A stretch of 64,000 nucleotides of DNA from Heterocephalus glaber (GCF_000247695.1 NW_004624742.1:255066-319065), one strand, 5' to 3'. Counted from the first letter of the stretch, positions 1 to 11,571 are shown. The notes: a model not told the origin generated them from the letters alone. Translations and numbers: made by a program.

Positions 1-1470
1 AGAATTTGCCTTTTGTGGGGTGGAAGTCTGAGTTTGTGACTTGCTTAAATGTCTTCTCATTTTTTTTTTTTTGGTACTGTCCTTGGTTTAGTTCCGGGAT
101 TGATACTTTTAAGTTGCTTATTTTAAGTATCTTTGTTGATGTATTTAAAACCTTTATGGAATGATTGCTTCTCACAGATGTCTTCCAGATATAGCTGGTC
201 TTTAGGTTTTGAGTCTCTCATGGCTCTGAGACTGTCTCATTTTCATTATACCAGGAAAGACAACTGATTAGATCAATCACAGCACCTTAGCCCAAGTGAT
301 ACAATTTAGCAGCACAATCACCTCAAGTACCTCTTAGAAAATGACAATTTGTGGTAGTTATTAATCTATCACCTTTAACTGCATGAATTAAATCAAAATC
401 AAGGACCAACCCAACATATGTTTATAGTGAATGAACTCTTCAATATAGCAACTTTACCCTTTGGAATGGGAAGTTAGAAGGAGTTCGGGAGGGAGGGATA
501 GGTAGGTAGAAGGATAGGGGAAGGTTATCAGTGAGGCCAGAGGACACAGGTAAGAGAAGAAAAGAGAAGAAAAGAAAAGTAAAGAAGAAATACAAATTAG
601 GGCCAGAACAGGAACACAAAGGGAGATGAAGAACAATGTGGGACAGCAAAGGAGTGAGGGAGAGAGAGAAAGAAAAGAGAAAAGAAAGAAAAAAGAGAAA
701 AATAAAAATTTTAAAAGAGTAGAAAAAGAAGAAAAAAATTAAAAATAAGAGCAAAAAAAAATAGTGGTAATTTTGAAATTAAGAAATAAAAGATAAAAAT
801 GAAGGGACTCCTTCACAGTATGTCTCTTCTGTCACAGTAGACAATGTGGGTAGCAGTATGCAGTTAGTTGTAAGTCAATGAGTCTCAGTAAGCCAGTCAC
901 AGACCCATGAGATTTCTGGCTGCAAGTCCCAAGTTGAGCTCCCTGTCCTCCTGCACGGTTGAACTGTGCAAGGTTCTATTGCAGGTTCCAACTGCCTTTC
1001 CCCTGAAGATAGTCCAGGTTCTGATGGGAGGTGATGATCCCTCTAACTTACCAAGTACGGTGGTCTGGTGTGCCTTTACTGCAGAGATTCTCTTCCCTTT
1101 TCCAGTGGGCTTGAGTTATCATCAGGGAGCCTGAGAGAGGCCCTCTCTGTCTTGTTCACATCTGCAGCTCAGGACAATGGCCTTTATGTCCCCCTGTGCC
1201 TCTATAGTGTGAAACCCGGTAGCTGCACAGCCAAGAGACCAGAGGCGGGGTTGGGAGGGGGGCTCTGTTGTTGTAGGTTCCGCACGGCTCCACGGGCGGC
1301 TGGTGGGGGTGCCCGGGGTGTCCTTACCAGCTCTTGGTTGCAAGTCGGCATAGCCACCCAGACAGAATCTGTACTCAGTCAGTCCTGGGCACTCTGCCAG
1401 CGTGGGACTGCCTGCACGGCTTGTGGGTTTGCCTGGGGTGGGGGTGGGGGTCCTTCTCATGTTTCATTCT
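1..1470 (-). mobile_element. Probable L1 5' region (promoter/UTR), antisense
   Basis: The order of a T-rich start, an A-rich middle, a purine-rich block (about 540-760) and a GC-richer end (about 900-1460) matches the 5' regions of the antisense L1s at 18.1-19.97 kb and 48.7-50.6 kb. The end of the GC-rich part resembles the right end of the 43-50 kb copy only loosely. Rodent L1 5' ends evolve fast, so this call rests on architecture more than on identity. Apparent reading frames here have no recognisable protein features. Confidence 0.4.
540..760. repeat. Purine-rich (GA/A) low-complexity block
   Basis: Nearly all A and G on the + strand, including runs such as GAAAAGAGAAGAAAAG. A similar block lies in the same relative place in the L1 near 18.84 kb. 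Such mirror-like purine tracts can form triplex DNA. Confidence 0.8.
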
Positions 1471-1570
1471 TAATGACCATAGACAAAGAAGATTTTTATC
1501 ATTATAAGATTGATCCCTACTACATCTTCTTAAGTGTAATTGGTTTAATGGTTCAACACTTTAAACAATA

Positions 1571-2739
1571 AAAAATAATGGGTACATAAGCTTAGAAACC
1601 TCACAGCATTATTGTAGCAGAATATTCTAAGTGTAGAGTTATTAAAATTGCAAACTATTTGTTTTTAGGTTTATGGGAATCATTACCCATCATCTCATCT
1701 GTATTACATTTGTTTCTGAATATAGATTAACATATTTCTCAAGCTTTTTTTCTATATTGTAATCATGGTGAGGAAATGGTATTTCAAACCTCAGATAAAA
1801 ACCTTAGAGTGATTTCATGTGACAGAATTTATCTAGGTTTGAAGAAACCCTAATAATAGCATTTACAATTCTCCTATGCAATTTCTCCTTTCTTGTTACC
1901 TTAGGAGTATGGAAAACACGTTTCTGGTTTAAGAAGCTGAAAGAAAAAAATCTTCACTTTAATCTGAGTATTAGGAAAAGGATCACAAATCCTGCTATAG
2001 TATTTTGTATTTAAGCTAGTTTCTGTAAAGGCTCCTGCCATGCCCCCTGGGAGCTAAATATTGACAAGCATGCATTGGCAATCAAGATCAAGCTTGTTGA
2101 ATTAACAGCTCAAGTCTTGCATTGACACTACAGCCCAAGACTGAGAACTCTTATCTTACCCCATTTATTTTGGCTTTCAGGTGATACTGTACACTTGAGT
2201 TAAGGATTTTCACTGTATCTTAAATGCTATGAGTGTGGATTAATTTGATTTGATAATATACTGGTCCTTATCATGTTTACAGTGGAAATTATAAATGAAG
2301 TGTAACATTCATTGTTTTCTCTCCCAGAAAGGATCCAGAATGAAACTGACTATATACCTAAGTGTGATATGATCTTCTCTCTCAGAAAATCTTATAATTT
2401 CCACCTCCTAAAAGGGAAAGAAAAATAAGAATGATACTGTCCTTTGCATATCTTCCAGTAGAAGTATCTCAAATTGATCATTCTTTAGAAGCTTCTATCA
2501 AAAGTTAAGACAAAACATAAATCATAAAAGAAAGATTAATTTATTTTTCATCATGACTCTAGAAACTCACATGGCAATCTTCTATTGACAACAGTATTTA
2601 TAAAACAGAATTTTTTTTCCAATTTTAGAGGAAATATAACCTTTTCTGTTGTTCAGGAAACAGAATTAATTGGATTTACAGTTAGGAATAACAATAATGA
2701 AAGTGATGGTGGTGGTAAGAGCTTTTATTAATTATGATG
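1571..2739. other. DPYD: Unique intron sequence
   Basis: AT-rich intron with scattered stop codons in all frames. No repeat family, splice-flanked exon or RNA gene recognised. Confidence 0.6.
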
Positions 2740-2870
2740 TTACAGTGTGTCTGTTGAGCATTTTACATGCATCTTCACATTTAACTCTATGAGATACTTT
2801 GGGTGGGCTCATTTCACGTGTGAGGAAACTTGAGAGTTGAGTTTAAGGAACTTTGCTTGACCATGTCAGA
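2740..2870 (-). repeat. MIR SINE, antisense
   Basis: Contains degenerate versions of the antisense MIR core: TGAGCATTTTACATG, a CATTTAACTCTATGAGA segment and GTGAGGAAACTTGAGA. MIR is an ancient tRNA-derived mammalian SINE, and divergence here is high as expected. Confidence 0.6.
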
Positions 2871-3287
2871 GTTTCAAGTTTATCCTTATTTTCTTTCCAG
2901 TGGCTATACCTAAAGTCCAGGTAGTAAGTAACCAGACATTTCTCCTGTCCTCGCAGAGCTCCTATGTTAAGAGGAAGGTGAGTGTTACTGTTATTCAAAG
3001 TGGTGCTCTGTGCCAAAGGGAACACAGTGGAAGAAAAATGGTAACTGGTCCAATATGCTCCTCAAAGGATGCAGTGTTAGGTGCTGGCCTTACAAGATGA
3101 GGAGAAGAAAGCAAAAGAAAAGCCTCAGGCAGTGAGAACAGCAAGAGAAATGACACAAATGTGTGAATAAATGTGGTATCCTCAAAAAAATACAAATTGT
3201 TCAGTGTTTTAGGAGTTATTGGATAGAGGTTGCATGACTGATGTAAAGAACATACTGAGTTTAATGTCAGAAATATACTCACCAGCC

Positions 3288-3398
3288 AATGATCTCTGTA
3301 TCTTCATTGTAAATTGAAGATAATACCAAAAATCAGACTTTAAAGAATCATTGTGAGGTTAAATTAGATAATGCATACCAAATGTCTGGCCTAGCCCT
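3288..3398 (+). repeat. MIR SINE, sense
   Basis: Shows the 3' half of MIR: GATCTCTGTATCTTCATTGTAAATTGAAG, then ATTGTGAGGTTAAATTAGATAATGCA and a TGTCTGGCCTAG remnant of the 'TGCCTGGCACATAG' motif. Confidence 0.6.
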
Positions 3399-3552
3399 CG
3401 TTCTCCAGTTTAGGAACAGTTTTATTTTCTTAGGCAAACCCATATCCTTTGTTATCAAGAATAATTTTTGGACTACCTTCTGAAACTATTTCCTTTAAAT
3501 AAAACAGTCATTTGGCACAACTTATCTAATTAAATTTTTCTTTCATAGCTTT

Positions 3553-3958
3553 CTTAGTTACTTTTATCATTGCTGAGACAAAATACCCGACACCCAAAAT
3601 TAAATTGGGAAAGGTTTATTTAGCTCACAGTTTGTAGAGGTTTCAGTCCATAGTCAGCTATCTCCAAGGCAGAGTGGCACAAGGCAGACAGACATCTCAG
3701 AGGAGAAACAGTTCACTGCACACAGAAGACAGCAAAAGCAACAAGACAAAACCACAGCTCTTTCTATCCCTTATATCTTATCCAAGCTATCTGCCTTTGG
3801 GAGGTGTAGCACTCACACCCTTAATCCTAGTGCCCTTGAGCCTACCATAGCACCACGAATCATTTCCAGCATCACACACTCTAGATCCAGCCACCTCTGC
3901 AAAAGCTCCACTTACCATGCATGAGGCTTTGGGGGACATCTAGACATAAGCCATAACA
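3553..3958 (-). mobile_element. Solo LTR of ERVL-MaLR type, antisense
   Basis: Read on the minus strand it begins TGTTATGGCTTATGTCTAGATGTCCCCC and ends with GTGAGCTAAATAAACCTTTCCC and GTATTTTGTCTCAGCAATGATAAAAG, the classic MaLR LTR layout with its poly(A) signal near the 3' end. It shares sequence through its length with the copy at 10.2 kb. Flanking TTTCT and TTCCT (4 of 5 bases) could be a decayed target duplication. No internal region is attached, so it is a solo LTR. Confidence 0.75.
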
Positions 3959-4609
3959 TTCCTTTCTCACGGAATGTTTTCATAACTTCCTTTCCACTAG
4001 CAAGAGTCACTTGATACTTAATTTTCTCATATATGTGCAAATAGATTTCTGAAAAGATTGTGGATGCAATAAAATTAATTTTTAAAAGGTACCAATAAAA
4101 TTAATGTAAACAACAATTGCAGGTGGTTGTGATTTCAAATATATATATATGAAACAGTCCACATGAGGATAAAATGTTCTCAAGTTAATAGCGATTATCA
4201 CGGTGTCCAGCACAGGGAAGCAGGCACTAGTTCTTCTTTTCTCTTTTTTTCTCTTTATATTATAATCCTTTTCAGAATCTGCTTTAACAGGGAAAGAGAA
4301 GTCCAGACATTTTGCTAATCGGCTATTTATCAGCCATCTATACCACACTCATGGTCCCATGATTATTTTATACACTGTCTACTCAAGAACAGTTTCCTTT
4401 GTTCTATAAAGACAGTAGGGTATATTTGTCCTAACTTGCATGCCTTATTTCAAAATATTTCTGAAGTTTGTAATGCCTGATTATTTATCTGATTATTTAC
4501 CTGATTTAGAACTTTTGTCAATTGATTGCCCACTCTGAGAACTTTCTGGAATCACCTGGCTTTCTCAACTCTTGAATGGGCCACTATGCTGCTTTGGCAC
4601 TTATATAGT

Positions 4610-4657
4610 TACATTATATTGTTATATTCAGGCTACATTATATAGTTATATTCAGTC
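4610..4657. repeat. 24-bp tandem duplication
   Basis: Two adjacent copies of a TACATTATAT(T/A)GTTATATTCAG unit, differing at two positions. Probably replication slippage. Confidence 0.85.
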
Positions 4658-5522
4658 TAGAAACCCTCTCTCCAGCGATATATAATTCTGTTTAAGTTAA
4701 GGAATTGATATTTTTATGTACTCAATACAAAATGAAGTTTTTCTTTGGAAAATGGAAATCATTTTTTAGCAAAACTACATGTTCAGTAAACTATATCCAT
4801 ATAACAATTCCATAAATTGCTTAAACATTTTAAATGAAGTGTAATTTCAGGGAAATTGTGTAATTTTAGGATAATTCAAGTAGTCTTAATTCTGTACACT
4901 TATGGTGAATTAAAATGTTCTCAAACCATACTTTTGGTAATTATTTAAATAAGGCACTCTTCAGATTAAATGACCTAGTGCCACCACATCTACTCAGAAT
5001 GTGATCATTGTAGTTATTAGACATATTTCTATATCTTATTTCTTATGTCAATACAGAACAGTGCCATGTTGCTATTAAAAAGGTACAGAAATCTTAAAAA
5101 CTAAATATTTACAAACTAGTTATAAAACCATAATTATGTAAGAGTGTTCTTTCATAACAAGAAATCTTTATATCTCTCATCCACTGTTTTAATGTCTGTA
5201 GTACACATTAGCTATTTCTATTATTACCATTCTACAAGCAACTGCCATTCTTGAAACTGATTGATGTTTAGAAATAAAGCACATTTATTACATGTTGCCA
5301 ACTTCAGAGGAGAAATCTTACAACCTACAGTGCTTTTTGAGAAGTAATGATACCTTATATTTCTAGAACTAATCACTGCTAAAGAAAGTAAAAGACTGAA
5401 AACAGAATATTTTTTCTATGAAGACCTTTAATTGCATTATATGCCATTCAACCATAAAATGATTATAAGGTTTTTCTCTGACAAGAATGACAGTGACAGA
5501 AGATAACCATATAACATATATG

Positions 5523-5566
5523 TATGTGCATGCATGTGTGTGTATGTGTATGTGTGTGTCTACATA
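5523..5566. repeat. Imperfect (TG)n / (TATG)n microsatellite
   Basis: Alternating TG with ATG interruptions, for example TGTGTGTGTATGTGTATG. Confidence 0.85.
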
Positions 5567-6454
5567 CCTGTCTAGCTATATCACTATATCAGCTATTGTC
5601 TGTATTATCGCCTAGGTTCATCCTGGCTAGTCTCACTTGCCCAGATATGGGGGAAGGATCTGAATCAAAAACAAAAAATAAAATTCTTGTTCTAATGTCA
5701 ATAATATGTATTGATGTTAATATGATTGTTTCATTACCTCGGCACATTTTTCCCAAACTCTTGTGCATAATCTTCAATTACCATTCTTTGGAGTTCCCTA
5801 CATGATGCCACCTTGACCTTATATACTGACCTTTCCTCCATTTATGCCACCCAATCTCATCCACTGACTCAGCGTCATTGCCCCATCTTGATCAAAAACT
5901 TTAATCCTTTGTTTACTGATTTGTCTATCACTCTAACCTCTGCCATCATCATTAAGAAATAATAAATATAAAAATATTCACCAGGAGTGGGGGATAGAGA
6001 AGACAATGGGGATATGGAGGTCAGAGTGTTCAGTGTAGCAAATATGAAGAATGAACAAATCTCTAGGAACCTAATTCACAACATGAGAACAAACAAAATT
6101 GTGCTTTATATAGCATCCATGCTAATTGAGTAGGTTTTAGCTGTTCTTACAACAAAAACAAAACAAAAAGGATAACTATGTGAAATTATGAGTTTTCCAA
6201 TTTATTTCAATATAGTAACCTTTTTGCTATCTACATGTATCCCATACTGTCATGTTACATACCTTAAATATTCATAATAAAATCTATTTTCAAAAAAAAA
6301 ATAAGTAAAAGTAATTAAAGATATGGCTAACACATACTAAGGGTGGTAAATTTTGAACTTCATCATCATCATCCTTGTCATCCTCATCAGAAATTTCATA
6401 TGCACGATGCTATATATCTACCAGTTTCCAAAATAATTACATATTGAAAATGAT

Positions 6455-6620
6455 ATGGTAACTAATATTTGTGCAACTCTTTTACTGTTTCATTTCATTT
6501 TATTCTTAAAACAACCTTATGAGGCAGATGTTAGCTTTATTTTTCAAGTGATTAAAATCTAACTGACGATTGCTCCTAAAAATGGAACATAGAATTTACA
6601 TCAAGGTTTTATGGTTTTAA
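6455..6620 (-). repeat. Probable MIR SINE, antisense
   Basis: ATTCTTAAAACAACCTTATGAGGCAGATGTTA matches the antisense MIR segment normally reading 'CTCACAACAACCCTATGAGGTAGG'. Flanks are too decayed to set exact ends. Confidence 0.55.
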
Positions 6621-7079
6621 AGTCCATACGTGGCTTTTCAATTGGACACTATGAAGCGGTTTCTTTCTAGTAGTTCAACACTGTCATAACCTCTTTCAGT
6701 CTAGGCTATTACTTTTAAATAAGACATTTACAGAATCATAATTAGCCTGTACTGTAGATGCTGTACATGGGAAATCAGAATATAAATAATAGGCTCCATG
6801 TTCTTTAGTAGCTCAGCTGTTTTCCATCTAGATGGTACTGCCCCAAGTCCAAATTTATTATTCTCTGTAAAGCTTAAAATTATCATAGTTAATGACATTA
6901 ACCTCTTGAGTCCTGTTCATGCCTTCCAACCTCTTATACTGCATGTCTAATTAATCACAAGCTTCTGTGTAGCCCATCTATAAATGTGAATGAAACTTTT
7001 ACCTTATTTTCTATCCCTATAGACTTAACTTAGCCCAAATCCTTGTACTTACAGACTTAATTCTTAAATGACCTTCTGC

Positions 7080-7265
7080 TAATCTTTTTGCTTTCACTTT
7101 AATCTCCTTCTGAGCCATATGCAATACCACCATCATTTACTAAGTCTAAAATGCTATCTTTCTGGTAACCCTCCTGCTCAAAATTCTCAGAGGCCCTCTC
7201 GCTCCTGTGAGAAAGAATCCAAAAGGCTGAATGTAACATAAATAACCCTTCACAAACAAGCCCCA
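7080..7265 (+). repeat. L2 LINE fragment, sense (5' piece)
   Basis: The string CCTCCTGCTCAAAATTCTCAG...AGAATCCAAAAGGCTGAATGTAACA...CAAACAAGCCCCA follows the conserved L2 3' region ('CTGCTTAAAACCCTCC', 'AAGTCCAAACTCC', 'AAGGCCC'). It continues at 7785 after an intervening segment. Confidence 0.6.
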
Positions 7266-7784
7266 CAGTAGCTCTTGCTGTCTCAGTTTGAGGTTTTTAT
7301 AGAAGCAAAGCCTAAAACAAGAAACTGGGTGCTGGTAGTTAGTTGATTCTCAAATTGATCTTGGAAAAAAGCACCAGGGAGGAACAATGGTCAAAGAAGA
7401 GCAGAAGCCAGTTGAAGTGTATGTTAATTTTAGATCACAGTGGTGAACACTTGAGAAGTGGACAAGCCTGTCCATCTGCAAGGAGGCGGCCTGGGGCATT
7501 TGTTACTTGTCATCAGCACCCTGTGGGCTGGCCCTGGGAGCATTAACTTCCCTGACCCTACCAGCTACCATGCACAGTCCTATGAGGCTATTGCTGTTTG
7601 AGTGAAGGCCCTGGGACACAAAGTACAAACTAGCTGAGCAAAGTCTGAGGTGGGACTCTGCTTTCTTGGGGTCAGTAAGAGTCACATGGAATTGACCTCA
7701 ACAGCTTCAGTCAGAATTAGAAGTGGTTGAAGGGGCTGTGAGGAATATCCCAGAGACAACTGCCGCAGTCCCCATCTAGCTGTG
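7266..7784. other. Unassigned segment inside L2
   Basis: About 520 bp of more balanced base composition separate two L2 pieces that belong together. It looks like an old inserted element (possibly an LTR) but I could not name a family or find a convincing target duplication. Confidence 0.4.
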
Positions 7785-8165
7785 TGTCCCTCCTAATCCA
7801 TTCTTCACATACCTAATGTTCTAATTACTTCCAGATCTTTATCCTCTTGCTTCTATGATTCCCATTACTCCTTCTCTGCCTTCTAAAATGCCACCTATCC
7901 TTTTAGACTTAGCTCATGTTTCTTCTTCATATAAAAAATAACTCAGCCAGATGAAGTACAATACATCTTCCTCTCAGCTGTCACGGTCAGATTTTACTGA
8001 AGTCTTTAATATGTATTGTAGTAAGTCGTTTATATCTTACTTCAGCTAGATTATAAATTTCTTTAAGACAAGGATGATGTATAAATCTTATGTCACCATC
8101 TCCAAACACAATAACTGCTTAATAGTTAACATTCAATAAATGTCTGCTGACACACTGAATGGAAT
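7785..8165 (+). repeat. L2 LINE 3' end, sense
   Basis: Ends with the L2 signature: GATTATAAATTTCTTTAAGACAAGGATG, then ATTCAATAAATGTCTGCTGA followed by ACTGAATGG. Upstream CCTTTTAGACTTAGCTCATGTTTCTTCTTC fits the L2 'CAAGACCCAGCTCAAATGTCACCTCCTC' part. Confidence 0.7.
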
Positions 8166-8250
8166 TAAAAATGAAAATATTTGAATATTTTAAATGTATA
8201 GTTTAAATTTATTTAAAATTAATTTTAAACTCAGATTTTTTTCAATAGAT

Positions 8251-8748
8251 TGTAGGGAGCAAGGAAAGGGGACGTTACCAGAACCTCTGCAGTAAGTCCT
8301 AGTCTCCTGCGAGCCACGGCAACACAAGGCGAATTACAGGAAAGGTAGAAAAATGAGACTGAGAAGAAGCTGAGCTTTGGGTCTGATCAGTGCTGCTCTG
8401 GGCGGCAACGACGAAAGCCCCCAGTTTACCGCACTTTTTATTCAGTACATGGGGAGAAACAGATGTAACAAATAACTTGTAGACAGTTGAGTACACCCGC
8501 GTAAACAAGATGTAACAATCCAAGAACAATGAGGAACTGAGTAGATGTTTGTTCCTCCCAGGATGTTTTCAGCTCCCAGGATGTTTCTTGTCCTGGAGAA
8601 TCACAGCATCACTGGATCATTGAAGTCTCAGTTGTGACCGGAGGCCAAAATGGAATTATGTCTCAGAATTCCATAGCTGGGCTGTAGGCAGGAGAACTAG
8701 GCTAACCAAATGATTTTTCCCTAAAATTATGTAGCATTGCTCCCGACA
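8251..8748 (-). mobile_element. Class II (ERVK-like) solo LTR, antisense
   Basis: A 498-bp LTR with 12-bp imperfect terminal inverted repeats (TGTAGGGAGCAA and TTGCTCCCGACA). It is flanked on both sides by the exact 6-bp duplication ATAGAT (8245-8250 and 8749-8754). On the minus strand it carries AATAAA (complement at 8437-8442). TG...CA ends, a TGTCGGGAGC start and 6-bp duplications are typical of class II endogenous retrovirus LTRs. No gag, pol or env sequence is attached, so the provirus was lost by LTR-LTR recombination. A CTCCCAGGATGTTT motif is repeated with a 19-bp period near 8555-8588. Confidence 0.85.
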
Positions 8749-8754
8749 ATAGAT

Positions 8755-9979
8755 GGGATGGAATTTTCTTAAATGAAAGAAAATCCAGGGAAATATTAGT
8801 TCCATAACATTATGGCTTATATATAGATGTCCTCCCCAAACCTCAATAACTAAGACATTTACTATAAAACTTTGCTGTCAATAATTATCCTAAAATCTCC
8901 TCCTTCATAAAAATATAGGTCTCTTTTATGTGATATGGATAAATAAACATCAGAGTTATATTGCCACAAGCAATTTCTATTCTAATAGGAAGACATCAAA
9001 TATAGAGATTTTTGAAATATGAGTATATAATATATTTTATATTAACCATTTATTAGTAATATCTTATTTTTAACATTATCTGACATATTATTTGCCATTT
9101 CCTTGTTTAGCTCATTTCATCATTTTGCTACATTTTAGATTTTGCTTTTAAAAAATCAAATACTTCATTAAAGAACTATTTCAGAATCTTTGACTTCTCT
9201 TTATCAATTTTTGGCCTTGAAATTTCAAAAGGAACTGCCTGATAATCACCATACCAATGTGAAGGGAAAGGCAGGATCAGCACAGGAATGCTTCAGATAT
9301 TCTAAAGTTTATTTTATGGACTGTATGATATAACAGCATACGGAGGACATGGTTTTATATATGTTTCAATTATTCACAGATTGGTAAAATTATAAAGACT
9401 GGGGAATATTAATAACCCATCGTGATTTTTGTTCTTAGTGCTAAGACACCTGGGGAAAGATGGATGATAAAGAAAGAAAAGATGTTAGATAAATAAAAAA
9501 TGGAAAATATAATCGCCAGGGAGGGTAAGAAGGATGGGGGGGGAGGTAATAGGAGCCTGCCATTGGTAGCTAATTACAAAATTTGTTTACAAATAGAGTC
9601 TGCTACTGTGGGGCTTGCTTAAACAGGAAAACATTTTACCAGCATTTTTATCAATGGTTATTCTGGAGAAAAATAATCATTTTTTATAATCACTATCATT
9701 CCTTCCCATTTAAATCACAGCCAACATTGTGCAGGAAAATAGTTTTAAAATAAACAAAACTGAAAGAACTTGTAATCAGCAGTCAAGAGTCAATACTAAT
9801 ATCAGTCATCAATTAATACTAATTTCTTGTAGAAATGTCATTAATTCTTCTTAAAGATCATTTACAAACCAGAAATCCTTAAACATTTGTTTTAGCCCTG
9901 CCTGAAAATGTAATGATAAACTGACTTCTCAAGCTTCATAACTTTACAAGCAGGAAGCAGAACAGTCTGCTTCTCTGGT
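8755..9979. other. DPYD: Unique intron sequence
   Basis: AT-rich, no recognisable repeat family or exon apart from a short G-run near 9537. Confidence 0.55.
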
Positions 9980-10110
9980 GCTAAAAGGTAGCACAGTAAT
10001 AGGGCCAAAGGTTGTGGAGTAGACTGCTGGGGGTCCGATCCTGGTTCCACCCATACCAGTTTCCCTTGGTCAGGTTACTCAGCCACTGTGGACTTAAGAG
10101 TCCTGGAAAA
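9980..10110 (+). repeat. MIR SINE 5' half, sense
   Basis: GTTGTGGAGTAGACTGCTGGGGGTCC...CTTGGTCAGGTTACTCAGCCACTG follows the MIR core ('GGAGTCAGACTGCCTGGGTTC', 'CTTGGGCAAGTTACTCAACC'). The 3' half lies after the LTR at 10555. Confidence 0.6.
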
Positions 10111-10172
10111 GAAGGGGGAGGGGGGCGCGGAGGAGAGAAGGAAAGAAAATATAGGAAAAAGAAAAATACATA

Positions 10173-10554
10173 TGTTTTAGTTAATTTTCTGTCGTTTCTG
10201 AGACAAAATACAGGACACCCGAAGTTAAAAGGGAAGGGTTTATTGACTTACAGTTCATAGAGGTTTCAGTCTATAATCGGCTGGCTCCAAGGCAGGGTGG
10301 CAGAGAGGCAACAATTCACGGCAGCAGAAGCAGCAAAAGCAACAAGAGACTTTAACTATGTGTCTGCCCCTTTTATCTTATTCAGACTATCAGGATTAGG
10401 GCGGTGACAAACCAGTCACTCACGTGTGGGGGGTTAGTAATCACATGCTCTTAGACCCAGCATCACACATTCCAGATTCAACTACCTCTGAAAAAGAAAG
10501 TCCCACTTCATCTGCATGAAGCTTTGGGGGGGACATCTAAACACAAAGCATAAT
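10173..10554 (-). mobile_element. Solo LTR of ERVL-MaLR type, antisense
   Basis: Same family as the LTR at 3553: shares TTTCTGAGACAAAATAC, ACAGTTCATAGAGGTTTCAGTC, GCAGCAAAAGCAACAAGA and CATGAAGCTTTGGGGG. Minus-strand reading gives the 5' start in CATTATGCTTTGTG and the 3' end in GTCTCAGAAACGACAG. It sits between two halves of one MIR. Confidence 0.75.
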
Positions 10555-10660
10555 GATATACTTGTGCATATTGTTCTGAGGATTATTTTTTATGTTCTCA
10601 ACACCTAGAATGGAGGTTAGCATACAGGAAATTATTCTTGAGCACGTACACATATTTCAC
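10555..10660 (+). repeat. MIR SINE 3' half, sense
   Basis: GTTCTGAGGATTATTTTTTATGTTCTCAACACCTAGAATGGAGGTTAGCATACAGG fits the MIR 3' part ('GTGAGGATTAAATGAG', 'CACTTAGAACAGTGCCTGGCACATAG'). Confidence 0.55.
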
Positions 10661-11074
10661 TCATGAAACTGCCTTTATTCTTAAAAACTTGCTCCCTGAA
10701 GTCTTTGGGTTCTATTAGGCTTCTCTGAAAAGTAGAGGTGTGAGAGAAAACATATGTTTTCTTGCAGAAATAACCAAAACAGTACTTTTGATTTGTAATG
10801 GGGATACTTTCACCTGTCCTGAAGCCTCAGAGTCAGTTAAGATAAATATAATGTCTAAATGTAGCCAGTGTAGGTGGTGTTGATTAACAGTTTACCACAT
10901 CTACAGAGCTTTCATGAGGTGTTAAGCACCAAACCTCCCATCCCACCTTCTAATTGGAGTCTCCCCTAAGCAAACAGTAGCATGAAAACTCCAGGTTTCC
11001 CCTGTGTCTTGGCCTCTGACATAATTTACCAAATGGAATGTTCTCTTCTTGTCTGGGTGAATCTTCTGAAGTAG

Positions 11075-11170
11075 AAAGTGTTGAAATAAATGGCTTATGA
11101 CATGTGTAGTGTTGAAATAAATGTTTATTTTAACACTTCATAAGTCATGAGCCATTTACTTTAACACTTT
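11075..11170. repeat. 96-bp imperfect palindrome
   Basis: Two 48-base arms meet near 11122/11123 with essentially no loop. By hand 40 of 48 positions pair, and several mismatches would be G-U pairs in RNA. Each arm also contains two AGTGTT(G/A)AA(A/G)TAAA motifs, so the arm itself is an internal duplication. It could be a MITE-like element or a slippage-born hairpin. In DPYD pre-mRNA it would fold into a long stem. Confidence 0.85.
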
Positions 11171-11569
11171 TCACTTGAAGTGTTTAAATAATAGGTTTTA
11201 TACAGGGATGTGTCATCCACTCTGTTTAATGTAAAAGTGAATATGTAAATATATCCATCTATCTAATCTGGGTTTTACACCCTTTGGCTGACAAACACCC
11301 TTGTTGCCATAGTTTCTGAAGTAACCTGAAATCCAATTTTCTTCTGTTAGTTTTTTTTAGTTGGTAAGTATTTTGGTGGTATATGAAGCAATTGGACATC
11401 TCTCCATTAATGGACAATTGGTTAAATATATCTTTTTTTAGATGGCTAAAAAAATTCAGTAAAGACTAGAATTGATAATTACATGCTTTCATAAATAAAA
11501 TAGCTTTTATTATAAAATCTCAAGATTTTTCCTTTGTTTTTAGGATTTGTAGGAACTTATTTGCAGGTC

Positions 11570-11571
<2 letters not shown>

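Larger units (their letters stand above)
3959..7079. other. DPYD: Mostly unique intron
   Basis: Long AT-rich stretch without coding potential. It contains a 24-bp tandem duplication (4610-4657), a TG/ATG repeat near 5523, and a possible antisense MIR near 6460-6620. The 5600-5950 part has a loose resemblance to L2 but I could not confirm it. Confidence 0.5.

Noticed and set aside
61..115. Possible ID (poly(T) then GGTACTG...CCGGGATTG)
   Set aside because: The order of motifs does not follow the antisense ID and no A-box complement follows.
440..754. 104-codon open frame on the minus strand
   Set aside because: It is the translation of a purine-rich tract (runs of Phe, Leu, Ser) and not a protein.
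1068..1571. 167-codon open frame on the + strand
   Set aside because: It lies in the GC-rich probable L1 5' region, has no known motif and crosses a composition border. Long frames arise easily where stops are rare.
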